DNA of 64,000 nucleotides from CAVSRC01 sp963785065. Its GTDB lineage: Bacteria; Pseudomonadota; Alphaproteobacteria; Rhizobiales; Kaistiaceae. The notes under the pieces are model-generated. The model worked only from the letters and a program-made list of their open reading frames with translations, was not told the DNA's origin and did no database searches. Positions 1 through 8,556 of this stretch are shown here, piece by piece (within the stretch, counting starts at the first letter, position 1; the number at the start of each line of letters is the position of its first letter). The stretch spans positions 1-64,000 of the forward strand of contig CAWATX010000002.1 of NCBI GenBank assembly GCA_963785065.1, read 5' to 3'. The translations under genes were made by a program, and so were the position numbers.

Positions 1-12
1 AGGCATGGCTGA

Positions 13-111
13 CGGTGCGCCCGCCCTCTCACGCCGCTCAGCGCGGAGCAGCGGCGGACGCTGTTGGCGCGGCCGGCGATCGCCGAACTGGTGGCAAGCG
101 CGAAGGGCTGA
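13..111 (+). pseudogene. Possible C-terminal fragment of an unrecognised gene
   Basis: A reading frame with protein-like composition runs to a TGA at 109-111 and reads LTPLSAEQRRTLLARPAIAE near its end. It is closed upstream by an in-frame stop at 10-12, so it has no plausible start. A second frame at 3-29 could join it if base 27 were an extra base. It would then be the tail of a gene entering from the left edge. A GC-rich hairpin follows 21 bases after the stop. I do not recognise the family, and chance is a real alternative. Confidence 0.2.
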
Positions 112-132
112 GAGGCTCTGTTTTCCGTTCGT

Positions 133-148
133 CCCCGCGAAGGCGGGG
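133..148. repeat. GC-rich hairpin, REP-like or terminator-like
   Basis: CCCCGC, GAAG, GCGGGG form a perfect 6-bp stem with a 4-base loop, flanked by TTTTCCGTTCGT on the left. Very similar short palindromes are dispersed in many alphaproteobacterial genomes. It could also end transcription of a gene entering from the left, but there is no T-run after the stem. From here to position 410 I see no gene. Confidence 0.35.
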
Positions 149-410
149 GGGTATAGTGTTGGCGGAATCGAGGGACACTTTTGACCACGGTGCCGACACT
201 GCCCGGTCTTGGCTCTGGTTCGATATCGCGTGATTGAACTCAAGAGAGACAAGTAAATCTGGTCGCCGGTGACGCCAATCCGCATGTAGAGTATGTGCGG
301 CTTCTCGGACATGACCAAATTGTTGAGCTTTTTACAGTTTGACCCCAGGGAGACGTTGCCTTCTGGCGCTCCGATCGCCGATTGCAGCCTCGACGCCACT
401 TCGTATCCGA

Positions 411-1001
411 TTATCGGATGCCGGTCAGATCGGCCGTTCGATTGAGCGCCGACGTGAAGCCCTTGAGCGAGATGGTCAACTTGATCGGCTTGCCGCTGTC
501 CTCGATCACCGCCGTGACCGCGAGCTTCTGGCCGGCGCTCATCGCGCTCACCTCCTTGGCGCCGAACTTGAGCGGAACCAGACAGCCCATCTGAAGGCAG
601 GTCGAAAATGGAGCCGACAGCAGCGCCTTGTCGTCGATCAGCAGGTCCACTCCGGCCGAAAGCCGGAGACCGAACGGCAGCACGAGGGCGCCGCTGAGCT
701 CACTGCGCGTGGCGCCCACCACCAGCTCGATCGACAGGACTCGGCGGTGGTCGTTCTGCCGCACCTGGCTTTGCGACAGGGAGCAATGCACCTTGCCGGA
801 GGCAATGGCGCAGCGGACCACCCAATCGCCGTGCTGCTCATTGAGCGATTGCGCTCCGCCGGGCAGTTCATTGGCCGGCGGCTGAGCGCGCGGCCGGGTC
901 GACGAGGAAACCAGAAGCGCGGCGACGAGACAGAGGGGCAGCGCGACTGCCGTGAACGACAGCCGCCGCAACCGTTCAGAAATGGACCCTGAGACCGACA
1001 T
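411..1001 (-). CDS. IalB-family (invasion-associated locus B) secreted protein
   Basis: This is a 196-residue protein with a hydrophobic export segment near residues 13-31 (TAVALPLCLVAALL), followed by a mature domain starting GDWVVRC. The W-x-x-x-C start, the KVHCSLSQSQ stretch and the later pair of cysteines (STCLQMGCLVPL) match the IalB family, periplasmic or outer-membrane-associated proteins named from Bartonella. I chose the ATG at 1001 because it gives a compact signal peptide. This ATG lies inside the last codons of the autotransporter gene, so the two genes overlap by 26 bases and are probably translated in a coupled way. Export is well supported. The biochemical role of the family is not established. 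Confidence 0.75.
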   Translation of the reverse strand: MSVSGSISERLRRLSFTAVALPLCLVAALLVSSSTRPRAQPPANELPGGAQSLNEQHGDWVVRCAIASGKVHCSLSQSQVRQNDHRRVLSIELVVGATRSELSGALVLPFGLRLSAGVDLLIDDKALLSAPFSTCLQMGCLVPLKFGAKEVSAMSAGQKLAVTAVIEDSGKPIKLTISLKGFTSALNRTADLTGIR

Positions 1002-3273
1002 TCGCTCTATGATCCTGTGCGGCGGCGGAGAACATCCCGTCATAGCTTGCCCGGAAATCCGCACGGGGTCCAACCTTGACGCCGAGGCTCAGGCCGAGCC
1101 GCAGCCGATCGCTTCCCTGGTCGGGCCCGGCGACCGAGAAAGCCGTCGGGCTACCGGCGAAGGCGAGCCCCTGGCGCGGCACGGTCGAACCGAAGCCGTG
1201 CTCCCAGACCATGCGCGCCTCGACCATCCCATTGATGCCGTTCGCCGAGACGAAGCGTCGCGAGAGCGAGACGCCGAGGCCGGTATCGAACCAGCCCTGG
1301 TTCTCAGACGCGACGGCCAGGTTGAGCGATCCGGCGCCGGTCTCCGTGGTTGCCCCGTGGCCCATCCAGCCGGCGCTCAGCGTCGCCAGCGGCGCGAGAC
1401 GGGTGTCGTCGCCGATGCCGAACGGGCGGGATACCTCCGCCTCGAGGTCGACCGTCTGAGCCCAGTAGCTCGCTTCGGCCGTCCGGTCGATGCCCCCGAA
1501 CATCACGCGGCGGCCGGTGTGGACGTCAGCGGCGCCGAAGGCGAGGGCGCCGGTCGCGACATAGGTTCCGTCCGTCCATGCCCCATAGGCGCCGAAATGG
1601 AAGCCGTCCGAGGTGAGCGTCGAGAGACGCGCGTCCACAGTGCCGTTGCTGTGCAAATAGCCGGCGGCTAAGCCGACCGTCGCCCGGCCGAAGACAAGGT
1701 CAACCGGCCCCTCGTAGCCGCCGATCACGCCCACCGATCGCCAGTTGATCGTGGCCGCGTTGCCGTCGCCAGCGATCGAACCGCTGGTCGCCAGCGGGGC
1801 GAGGAAGGCGCCACGGAACGTCTCGTTTTCCGGCTTGCCGTCGAGATCGCGGGCGACGGCGGACATCATATCGAGCTTGCGCGTCCTGGCCGATGCATAG
1901 CCGAGGGCAACGGTCTCCGTCTTGACCCCACGTCCACCCTCGCCGAGTGCGGCCTCCGCCTGTTGCTGCAGCATGCGGGTGAAGGTGCGTGCGCCCGATC
2001 GGATGATGTGCTGGCCCGCGGCGTGGATCTCGCCCGAGGAAAGGTCGAACGCCTGGCGCACCGCGTCCCCGCCATCCGGCTGAAGCGAGAGCTGCACGAT
2101 CTCGTTGTAGACGGTGAGCGCGTCGCCCGACTGTTCGAGGTCCTGCAATCCGCTCGCCGACTGGAACTGGTTGTAGGTGTGGGCCAAGGTCGTGAAGGGG
2201 ACATTGGCGAGCAGCGTCAGGTCGACGAAATCGGCGCCATAGACGACATCGGTGCGCAGCAGCGAGAAGGGCTGGTTGGAAGTGAAGTCGGCGTTGTGGA
2301 CCACGCCGCCATCGGCCTCGACGATGCGGTAGGTCTGGCCGTCCGCATAGCTGGCGTCGGGATCGAGCTTGACGATCTGCAACGCGCCGCCATTGATCGT
2401 CGCCGTGCCGGTCGCCGAGATCAGGTCGGCCTGGTCCGGCGCGGCGATCTCGACCTCGTAGGTCGAGCCGGTGTTGAACACCACGTTGCCCGCCACGTTG
2501 ATCGTGCCGATCGAGTTGCCGGGCGCGACCGTGCCGTTGATCGTCAATCCGCCTAGCGTGCCGTTGCCTTGCAGCCGGCCGTCGGGGCCGACCGTCATCA
2601 GCATGTTCTGGAGAACCGCATTGTTGGCCAGCGTGCCGCCGCTCACCAGGAACGGTGCGGCTACCGCATTGGTACCGGTCAGCGTCCAGGTCGAGGTTCC
2701 GGCCTTCTGGAAGTTCTCGAAACCAAGAACGTCACCCATGTCGATGCTCGACGTTCCCGTGCCAGTGAAGGAAAGGAAGTCGCCGCTGCCACCCTGCCCG
2801 TCGATGACGCCGGTGATCGACTGGCCGGCGACCAGCTCGGCCGTGTCCAACCCGTCGCCAAGCAGCACGTCTCCGGTGACAGAGCCGGAATTGACGAAGC
2901 TGTCCGCCGTCGCCCCGAACGCTGCCGCGACGCCGCTGTCGCCGTTCAGCGTGCCGGCATTGTCGACGGAGCCCTGTACATTGTCGAATGACAGCGCCAT
3001 ATCGGCGCCGGACACCGTGCCGCCGCTCTGCACCGTCACCATGGCGGAGGCGCCGGCGCCCGTGCCCTCGAAAACCATGCCGGAGCCGCCGGCGCCGGTC
3101 GCCGTGGCGCTGCTGCTGTCGGTGATGGTAATCGCCGTCGTCTCGCCCGCATCGAGCTGGCCGAGCAACCGCATGCGCATGTGGCGCCGCGAAGCCGAGA
3201 TGCGGATCGAGCGCCCGCCGGCGCCGGTGGCGACGAAGGTATAGAAAGTGTAAATTTTAAAGTAGATGATGGA
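976..3273 (-). CDS. Autotransporter, C-terminal part: end of passenger and beta-barrel (out of frame with the N-terminal part)
   Basis: This frame begins at the far side of a C10 tract and has no credible start of its own. It encodes about 765 residues. The first part continues a repetitive Gly/Thr-rich beta-helix passenger, including a segment with GNGTLGGLTINGTVAPGNSI, typical of the passenger-associated repeat of autotransporters. The last 280 or so residues form an autotransporter beta-barrel that ends in RVHF; a terminal Phe is the usual outer-membrane insertion signal. Removing one C from the tract joins it to the upstream half and gives one protein of about 1,694 residues. As written, the barrel would be translated only after slippage, phase change or correction of the sequence. 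Confidence 0.8.
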   Translation of the reverse strand, partial: SIIYFKIYTFYTFVATGAGGRSIRISASRRHMRMRLLGQLDAGETTAITITDSSSATATGAGGSGMVFEGTGAGASAMVTVQSGGTVSGADMALSFDNVQGSVDNAGTLNGDSGVAAAFGATADSFVNSGSVTGDVLLGDGLDTAELVAGQSITGVIDGQGGSGDFLSFTGTGTSSIDMGDVLGFENFQKAGTSTWTLTGTNAVAAPFLVSGGTLANNAVLQNMLMTVGPDGRLQGNGTLGGLTINGTVAPGNSIGTINVAGNVVFNTGSTYEVEIAAPDQADLISATGTATINGGALQIVKLDPDASYADGQTYRIVEADGGVVHNADFTSNQPFSLLRTDVVYGADFVDLTLLANVPFTTLAHTYNQFQSASGLQDLEQSGDALTVYNEIVQLSLQPDGGDAVRQAFDLSSGEIHAAGQHIIRSGARTFTRMLQQQAEAALGEGGRGVKTETVALGYASARTRKLDMMSAVARDLDGKPENETFRGAFLAPLATSGSIAGDGNAATINWRSVGVIGGYEGPVDLVFGRATVGLAAGYLHSNGTVDARLSTLTSDGFHFGAYGAWTDGTYVATGALAFGAADVHTGRRVMFGGIDRTAEASYWAQTVDLEAEVSRPFGIGDDTRLAPLATLSAGWMGHGATTETGAGSLNLAVASENQGWFDTGLGVSLSRRFVSANGINGMVEARMVWEHGFGSTVPRQGLAFAGSPTAFSVAGPDQGSDRLRLGLSLGVKVGPRADFRASYDGMFSAAAQDHRANVGLRVHF

Positions 3274-6061
3274 GGGGGGGGGGCCAGGCGCCCGCCACCG
3301 GCGCGATGCTCGTATGGCCGTTGAGGACCAGCGCGGCGGCGCCGTCGCCGGTCGTGGTCGAGGAGATGGTCCCCATATACAGGCTGTTGTCCGTATTGGT
3401 GGCCGACATGTCGGCGCCCAGCCCCTCGCCGAGCACGATGCCATGGGCATTGGCGCCGGAAGTGGTCACCGTGACGTTGTCCATCGTCACCGAAAAGGTC
3501 GAATCCGTTGCGCCCGGCCCGATCGGCTCGATGATGAGCCCGATGGCATCGTCTCCGGCGGTGTTGATCGTGGTGTGATCGAAGGCGACCGTGATGTCCG
3601 AACCGTCGATGCCGGTGTTCGCGCCTTCGCCGTTGCCGACGATGAGGCCGGTCGAGCGGTCGCCCGCGGTGTCGATGGTGAAGTGGTCGAAGGCGAGCGT
3701 TTCGCTGGAACCAGACATATCCTGGCCGAAGAAGTCGAGCACCACGCCGCGGGCATCGTTGCCCTGCGTGGTCACGTCGAAATTGTCGAACGATGCGGTC
3801 GCGTCCGAACTGCTCATGCCGTCGCCGAGGCCATAGAGCAGGAATCCCGCCGCGCCGTCGCCGGCGGTGTCGATCGTCGTGTGGTCTCCCGAAACCGAGA
3901 TGGAGGTGTCGAAGATGTTCGGCGCCGATCCCGAATGATTGGAGGCGTCGCCGACAATCATGCCGGTCGAACCGGCGCCCATGGTTGATATGGTCGTGCT
4001 ATCCCAGTCGGCCACGCCGGTGCTGTCGCCGCCGGTGCCTCTGAGCATCGGCGCGAAAAGGCCGATAGAGTTCGCCCCCTGGGTCGAAAGCGTGGCGTTG
4101 TTCATAACGAACGAGGACACGCTGTTGTCGTTTGCCACGCCCATGACGGTGAGCGCGTTGGAATTGTCGCCCCGGGTCGTGATGTCGAAATAGTTCGTTG
4201 AAAGGCCGTTGGCAAAGGACGTGGTCATCGCGGAACCGGTCCCAATGCCGCCGACGAACAGGCCGGGTGAATTGGCGCCGGTCGTGTCGATCGTCGTCGA
4301 CGTTGCGCGCACATCGAGCGCAGAGCTGTCGCCCAGCCCGCCGACGAAGAAGCCGGCGCTGTCGGCGCCCAAGGTGGTGAAGCTGCTATTGTCGACCGTG
4401 ACGGTGCGCACCGAAAACTCACCCCCCTGCTCGACCAGGAAGGCCGGCGCATTGTCGCCGCCGGTCGAGACCGTGTCCGTGCCGAAGTAAAACGAATCGG
4501 TCAAACTAGCGCCGCCGCCGGTCACGCGGGACACGATGCCGCCCGATCCGTCGCCGGTGGCCGTGAACGTATCGCCGATGGCGACGAGGTTGGTGAGCGA
4601 ACTGGCGCCGCGCGAGGTCTCCAGCAGCGTGGCGTCCGCGCCTGCCGAGGTCAGCGTTGAATCGAGCAGATAGACCAGCGTGTCGCTGCTGCTGCCGGTG
4701 AGCAGGCTCATCACGCCCGAGCCGTCGCCGAAGGTGCCGAAGCTGGTATTTTCGCCCGTCAGGCTGAGGCTTGAGTTGCCGCTGAGAACGCCGAGATCCA
4801 TGTCGATCAGCGTCGAATTGGCGCCGCTGGTCTGGAAGGCGGGATTGGCGCCCGGACCGGCGCCGATGAACTGCAGCGTCGCTGTAGAGCCGCCGGCCGC
4901 GCCGTGCATGTAAATGCCGGCCGAATTGTCGCCGAAGGTGGCGATGGTCGGCACGGCGTCGGTTGCCGGCCGGGAAACCTCGAGATTGAACACGCTATTC
5001 GCGCCGGGGCCGAGGATGGCGGCCGAGCCGTCGCCGGCGGTCAGGATATGCGAATCGCCGGCCATGATGACGCTCATGGCCGAGCCGTCGAAGGGCAACG
5101 CGACACCCGCGGAGCCGTCGAAGAAGGTCGCGATACTGCCGTCCTCCAGGTCGACGTGGAGCCCACCGACACCATCGAGCAGGACCGCCGGAGCGTTTTC
5201 GGTGAGGCTTGCAATTGTACCGCCGCCGGTGACGGTCACAGCGAGCGCGCTGTCGCCCGCCGAACGGATCGCCGCCGCGCCGCCCGAGATCACGGTTCCG
5301 CCATCGACGAAGACGGTGTTGGGGCCGCCTGCCGATGCCGGCGGTGTCAACGTAGCCGCAGCGGAGGGAACGCGCGCAGTCACGTCCCCGGGGCCCGAGA
5401 TGTAATCCGTGATGGCGTTCATCGCCAGATCGGCCATCATCGCCTTGTTGACGGTGACCGTGGCGGTGATGTCGTGAATCTTGGTCTGGAGCGGAGCGTT
5501 GTCGGTCATGCCGAGGTTGATCGTCGCGTCGGCGGGCGTCGGCCGGACCGGCGCTTCCCCCTGAATGCTGTCGAACAGCGCGTCGAGCGTCGTCTGGTCG
5601 GTGACGCCGGTGAAGTCGCCGTCGATCACGCCTTGGATCGTGACGGGCACCGTGGACGGGTCGAAATCCGCGATCTGCGAACCCGTCGCCATGTCGATCA
5701 GCGCGCCGCCGCCGAGGTCGATCGCCGGACTGGTCGCCGTCTGGAGCGCGGCATTGGACTCGAAATCGACCTCAACGTCCGTCGATCCCGGCGCGATGAT
5801 GGCGTCGGTCTCCGGATTGGGCGCATTGGCGTCGCACGTCACCGTCGTGCTGCTTGCCGGCGCGGTCGCATCGCACGCGGCTTCCGCCGGCGACGACGAC
5901 AAGCCGATCCCCGCCAGCAGTGCCAGCGTCGAGACGCCGGCGAGCGCCGTCCGCCGGCTTCCAATGCCCCGCCCGAAAAAGCGGCTGCCCGCCTGCCGAT
6001 CCTTGCCCCCGGCGGTTGCCCCGCCCGTCGCCTTCACGTTCCTCATATTGCCCCACTTCAA
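3257..6061 (-). CDS. Autotransporter, N-terminal part: signal peptide and beta-helix passenger
   Basis: The protein starts with a long basic leader and a hydrophobic core (TALAGVSTLALLAGIGLSSS) ending at a likely cleavage site after AEA. This is the extended signal-peptide style of large autotransporters. The passenger contains at least ten loosely repeated units built on T-x-G-(A/D)-x-(S/A)-x-G followed by a hydrophobic strand, for example TTGANSPGLFVGG, TLGADSAGFFVGG and TQGANSIGLFAP. This pattern is expected of a right-handed beta-helix. The frame ends 17 residues after a run of prolines encoded by a C10 tract, before any barrel. The start is a TTG at 6061 with GAGG 8 bases upstream; an ATG at 6046 is the alternative. 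Confidence 0.8.
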   Translation of the reverse strand: MKWGNMRNVKATGGATAGGKDRQAGSRFFGRGIGSRRTALAGVSTLALLAGIGLSSSPAEAACDATAPASSTTVTCDANAPNPETDAIIAPGSTDVEVDFESNAALQTATSPAIDLGGGALIDMATGSQIADFDPSTVPVTIQGVIDGDFTGVTDQTTLDALFDSIQGEAPVRPTPADATINLGMTDNAPLQTKIHDITATVTVNKAMMADLAMNAITDYISGPGDVTARVPSAAATLTPPASAGGPNTVFVDGGTVISGGAAAIRSAGDSALAVTVTGGGTIASLTENAPAVLLDGVGGLHVDLEDGSIATFFDGSAGVALPFDGSAMSVIMAGDSHILTAGDGSAAILGPGANSVFNLEVSRPATDAVPTIATFGDNSAGIYMHGAAGGSTATLQFIGAGPGANPAFQTSGANSTLIDMDLGVLSGNSSLSLTGENTSFGTFGDGSGVMSLLTGSSSDTLVYLLDSTLTSAGADATLLETSRGASSLTNLVAIGDTFTATGDGSGGIVSRVTGGGASLTDSFYFGTDTVSTGGDNAPAFLVEQGGEFSVRTVTVDNSSFTTLGADSAGFFVGGLGDSSALDVRATSTTIDTTGANSPGLFVGGIGTGSAMTTSFANGLSTNYFDITTRGDNSNALTVMGVANDNSVSSFVMNNATLSTQGANSIGLFAPMLRGTGGDSTGVADWDSTTISTMGAGSTGMIVGDASNHSGSAPNIFDTSISVSGDHTTIDTAGDGAAGFLLYGLGDGMSSSDATASFDNFDVTTQGNDARGVVLDFFGQDMSGSSETLAFDHFTIDTAGDRSTGLIVGNGEGANTGIDGSDITVAFDHTTINTAGDDAIGLIIEPIGPGATDSTFSVTMDNVTVTTSGANAHGIVLGEGLGADMSATNTDNSLYMGTISSTTTGDGAAALVLNGHTSIAPVAGAWPPPLHHLL
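3274..3283 (-). repeat. C10 homopolymer tract at the autotransporter frame break
   Basis: Ten consecutive G on the plus strand (C10 on the coding strand) lie at the point where passenger and barrel frames separate. Nine or twelve C would put them in one frame. Ten gives a TAA shortly downstream. The bases just 3' on the coding strand are unusually AT-rich for this region. Homopolymer tracts inside coding regions of surface proteins are a known phase-variation device. They are also a common place for sequencing and assembly errors. Confidence 0.85.
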
Positions 6062-6312
6062 GTCGTCATCCTCGATCCCCGCCAGAGATCAGTCCTGATT
6101 CCACTTCGCGTGCCCGGTTGCCCTCGTTGCGGATGGTCGGGCCCCTGCGCGTCGGCGGCCTACCAACCCGCTGCGGGATAGCTCCCCGCTGGCGGTAGTT
6201 CGTCGAAGTCCATTGCGCGCCCCTGATCTTTGCTCGTCCGGCCTAACGTCAGGGAATTCAATCTATTCCAGGTTGTGTAATTCGGCACGTCACGCAAACT
6301 CACTAACAATAC

Positions 6313-6341
6313 TTTCCACGTCGCGGAAACGACTATTTCCG
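6313..6341. promoter_or_regulatory. Clustered TTTCC/GGAAA half-sites between autotransporter and regulator
   Basis: TTTCC (6313-6317), CGGAAA (6324-6329) and TTTCCG (6336-6341) form two overlapping inverted repeats at near-helical spacing. A related palindrome, TTTCGCGGAAA, lies at 6452-6462. They sit in the roughly 600-base gap between the leftward autotransporter and the rightward HTH/TetR-type regulator. This gap otherwise holds no gene I can support. A binding site for the neighbouring regulator is the simplest reading, but that is an inference. Confidence 0.35.
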
Positions 6342-6662
6342 GCAAGGAGGTAGACTCCGCAGTGCAGGCCGACAATGCACATATAGCCTACTTGCTGCGG
6401 CGGCGTTCGAGAACCCTGATAAGTTCGGGCAAGAATGTGCAACTTTGCTCATTTCGCGGAAAACCGTGGAGGGCGAGGCTATTGGCGATCGAAAATGCCC
6501 CAGCGCGAGTCGTCGCCAGGAGCAAAATCGGTCGCGACGACTGCAAGGGGTGGTCAGAAGATTTCAATCGAATATAAGTATTGTCCTGGTTGCCCGTGGC
6601 ATCATCTCGGAACGCCAGCAAGTAGGAGAACGAAACCGCCAGAGCAGGGGACAGACGGGACG

Positions 6663-7571
6663 GTGGGGGAAGAACCGGGCAAGGAGCCGGACGATCGGCT
6701 TTTGAAGGGCTGGCGCGAGATCGCGCAACATTTCGGCCGCGACCAGAGCACGGTGCGGCGCTGGGCGGCCGAAAGGCGGCTTCCGGTGTATCGGCCCGGC
6801 GCGGACGGCGGACGCGGCGTTCCCGTGCATGCCTATGCGAGCGAGCTTGATGCTTGGCTGCGGGCCGAGAGGGAAGTGGGCGCGATCGACGCGGAAGGCC
6901 TCGCGCCCGAAGTCGAGGCGGGAACGGAGCCTAGCGATGGCGATGCGGCCGTGCCGGACGGCGCCTCCGCCGACACCCGCAAGCCAGAGATCGTCCGGGC
7001 GGCATTTCGCGCCATTTCCCAGGGCAACCTACCCATGCCGTCCTATGACGCGATCGCGAAAGAGGCGGGAATATCGCGCCAGCTCATCCTGCACTATTTT
7101 CCCGAACCGCAGGAGATGATGCTGATGCTGTGCGACGCGCTGGCCGGCTCCTATCGGGAGCTACTGGCCAAGGGAATCCTCAAGGCCCAGTCGCACGAGC
7201 GACTGGCGCTGTTTCTTGATTTCTATTTCGGCTTCCTCGAAGGCAGGGGCTTGGCCAAACCCGCCGACGACGCGGTCTATGACGCCATGGTCGCCCTGGC
7301 GGCCGGGTCGGAGGAAATCCGGACGAACCTGCGCGAGCAATATTCGCTGCTGCGCCATGTCATGGCGCACGAGGTGCAGATCAGTAACCCTACAATTCCG
7401 CAGAAGGCGTGCCGCGAGATCGGCTATCTCTTCGTCAGCCTGATGTACGGGCACTGGAAGATGGTGGCGTCGCTGGGTTTTCCAGTCGAGCACAACCGTG
7501 TCGCCAGGGAGGCGATGGACAGGATCATCGAATCCTATGGCGCCCGTTACGTCGATCCGGACGAGCAATAG
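6663..7571 (+). CDS. Transcriptional regulator: small HTH domain fused to a TetR-type regulator
   Basis: The first about 50 residues (LLKGWREIAQHFGRDQSTVRRWAAERRLPVYR) resemble an excisionase or MerR-like winged helix. An acidic linker follows. Then comes a TetR-type N-terminal domain (PEIVRAAFRAISQGNLP, YDAIAKEAGISRQLILHYFP) and an all-helical ligand-binding domain. I chose the GTG at 6663, which has AGGGG about 12 bases upstream and begins just before the conserved domain. The frame is open back to an ATG at 6435, but that extension looks non-conserved and covers putative promoter DNA. Two DNA-binding domains in one chain are unusual for TetR proteins. It is divergent from the autotransporter and may control it. 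Confidence 0.7.
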   Translation: MGEEPGKEPDDRLLKGWREIAQHFGRDQSTVRRWAAERRLPVYRPGADGGRGVPVHAYASELDAWLRAEREVGAIDAEGLAPEVEAGTEPSDGDAAVPDGASADTRKPEIVRAAFRAISQGNLPMPSYDAIAKEAGISRQLILHYFPEPQEMMLMLCDALAGSYRELLAKGILKAQSHERLALFLDFYFGFLEGRGLAKPADDAVYDAMVALAAGSEEIRTNLREQYSLLRHVMAHEVQISNPTIPQKACREIGYLFVSLMYGHWKMVASLGFPVEHNRVAREAMDRIIESYGARYVDPDEQ

Positions 7572-7847
7572 AATTTGCAGTTGATTGCGGCCGCATGCTC
7601 TGACTGGGCTCAAAGGCAATCCGGCCTTCTGACCGATCCGCGACAATTCGGGATATGCCGAACTGCTCGCTCGGATCGGACTGCCGGCGACTTGACCTGG
7701 GCGATGATGTCATGCCGATTCTGCCCGAGGCGAACCGCCACTCGGAGAAGTGCTGAGTATTGATCCTGAGGCCTGCCTAGGACGTTCGTGTTTGAACAAT
7801 GCTGATCCCTTGCATCGTGGATGTAAACCAGCGTCCGCTCCGGATGA
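7572..7847. other. Intergenic DNA at the left side of the mobile element
   Basis: I see no gene here. Short open stretches exist but are broken by stops and lack recognisable motifs. The left junction of the integrated element probably lies in or near this stretch. I found no second copy of the tRNA-Met 3' end that would mark it. Confidence 0.3.
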
Positions 7848-8117
7848 TCATGCTGAATCCTGCCGGTGCTGTCGTAGCGTGGCCGGTATGTCGCCCTGAT
7901 GTTCTGCCTCGAACGCCCCTTTCCCCTTTTCCGTCCAAAGCGTACGCGCCTGATCGCCCTGATCGCCCTGGAGCTTTTCGGCCATCCAGATCAGCGCGCC
8001 GAGGATGATGGCGCGGTCGTCGCCGGTAAGCTCCACGATCCCGGCCTTGACGACGAGGCCGCCGAGTTCGATCAGATGCCGCGTGCGCTTGCGGCGCTCG
8101 ACTTGCCAGGTGCGCAT
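7848..8117 (-). CDS. traD: Conjugal transfer protein TraD (Ti type)
   Basis: The N-terminus MRTWQVERRKRTRHLIELGG and the following LVVKAGIVEL are typical of the short TraD protein found next to TraC on Agrobacterium and Rhizobium conjugative plasmids. The encoded 89 residues are a little longer than usual. The ATG begins one base after the traC stop (TGA-C-ATG), so the pair is translationally coupled. In Ti plasmids traG, the coupling protein, follows. Here no traG is present, which suggests the element is truncated on this side. Confidence 0.8.
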   Translation of the reverse strand: MRTWQVERRKRTRHLIELGGLVVKAGIVELTGDDRAIILGALIWMAEKLQGDQGDQARTLWTEKGKGAFEAEHQGDIPATLRQHRQDSA

Positions 8118-8118
8118 G

Positions 8119-8445
8119 TCATCCCGGGCGCGAGCCGCCCGATGGCGGTTGCGCGCCGTCCGATTGCGCCGGAGCGCTGTCTGTGTTGCGGTCAGATGCC
8201 GGAGCAGATCGCCGCGATTTACTTCGAAAGAACGCAGCCCCGCGCTTGGCCCATGGCTCCCTCTTTCCGGCGTCTTTGGTTTCAGCCAGCACGATCAGCG
8301 CGCCCGCCAGCTCCTCGGCGCTGAGCGCGTCGGCTCCGGTGGCGATCACCAGTTCACCCAACTGCTGGACCTTGCGGGCCTTGAGTTGCCGCGCCTTGTC
8401 TTCGAGCGCTTTCAGTTCCGCATCGAAGTCCCTTGCCTTGCGCAT
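8119..8445 (-). CDS. traC: Conjugal transfer protein TraC (Ti type)
   Basis: A 108-residue protein beginning MRKARDFDAELKALEDKARQ, the standard start of TraC of Ti-type transfer systems. TraC is a small accessory protein of DNA processing. I chose the ATG at 8445 because GGAG precedes it at good spacing; an in-frame GTG at 8457 is possible. The C-terminus is rich in Pro, Ser and Arg. It is transcribed away from traA, with the oriT-like site between them, as in Ti plasmids. Confidence 0.8.
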   Translation of the reverse strand: MRKARDFDAELKALEDKARQLKARKVQQLGELVIATGADALSAEELAGALIVLAETKDAGKREPWAKRGAAFFRSKSRRSAPASDRNTDSAPAQSDGAQPPSGGSRPG

Positions 8446-8556
8446 CACTGTCTCCACGAGCAGTTGATGCAGCGATGGTAGTTCGGCATCTGGCTGAATG
8501 CAGTGAGGTTGTCGAGACGGTGCGGCACGGTCTGGTCCATCCCGAGAATTTTTCGA

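Noticed and set aside
4904..6181. Long open frame (425 codons) on the plus strand opposite the autotransporter passenger
   Set aside because: Arg/Gly/His-rich translation without domain signals; a product of GC-rich codon bias opposite a repetitive gene.
7572..7900. Search for a left-hand copy of the tRNA-Met 3' end (attL/attR pair)
   Set aside because: No stretch resembling the tRNA 3' end was found, so no direct repeat is claimed.
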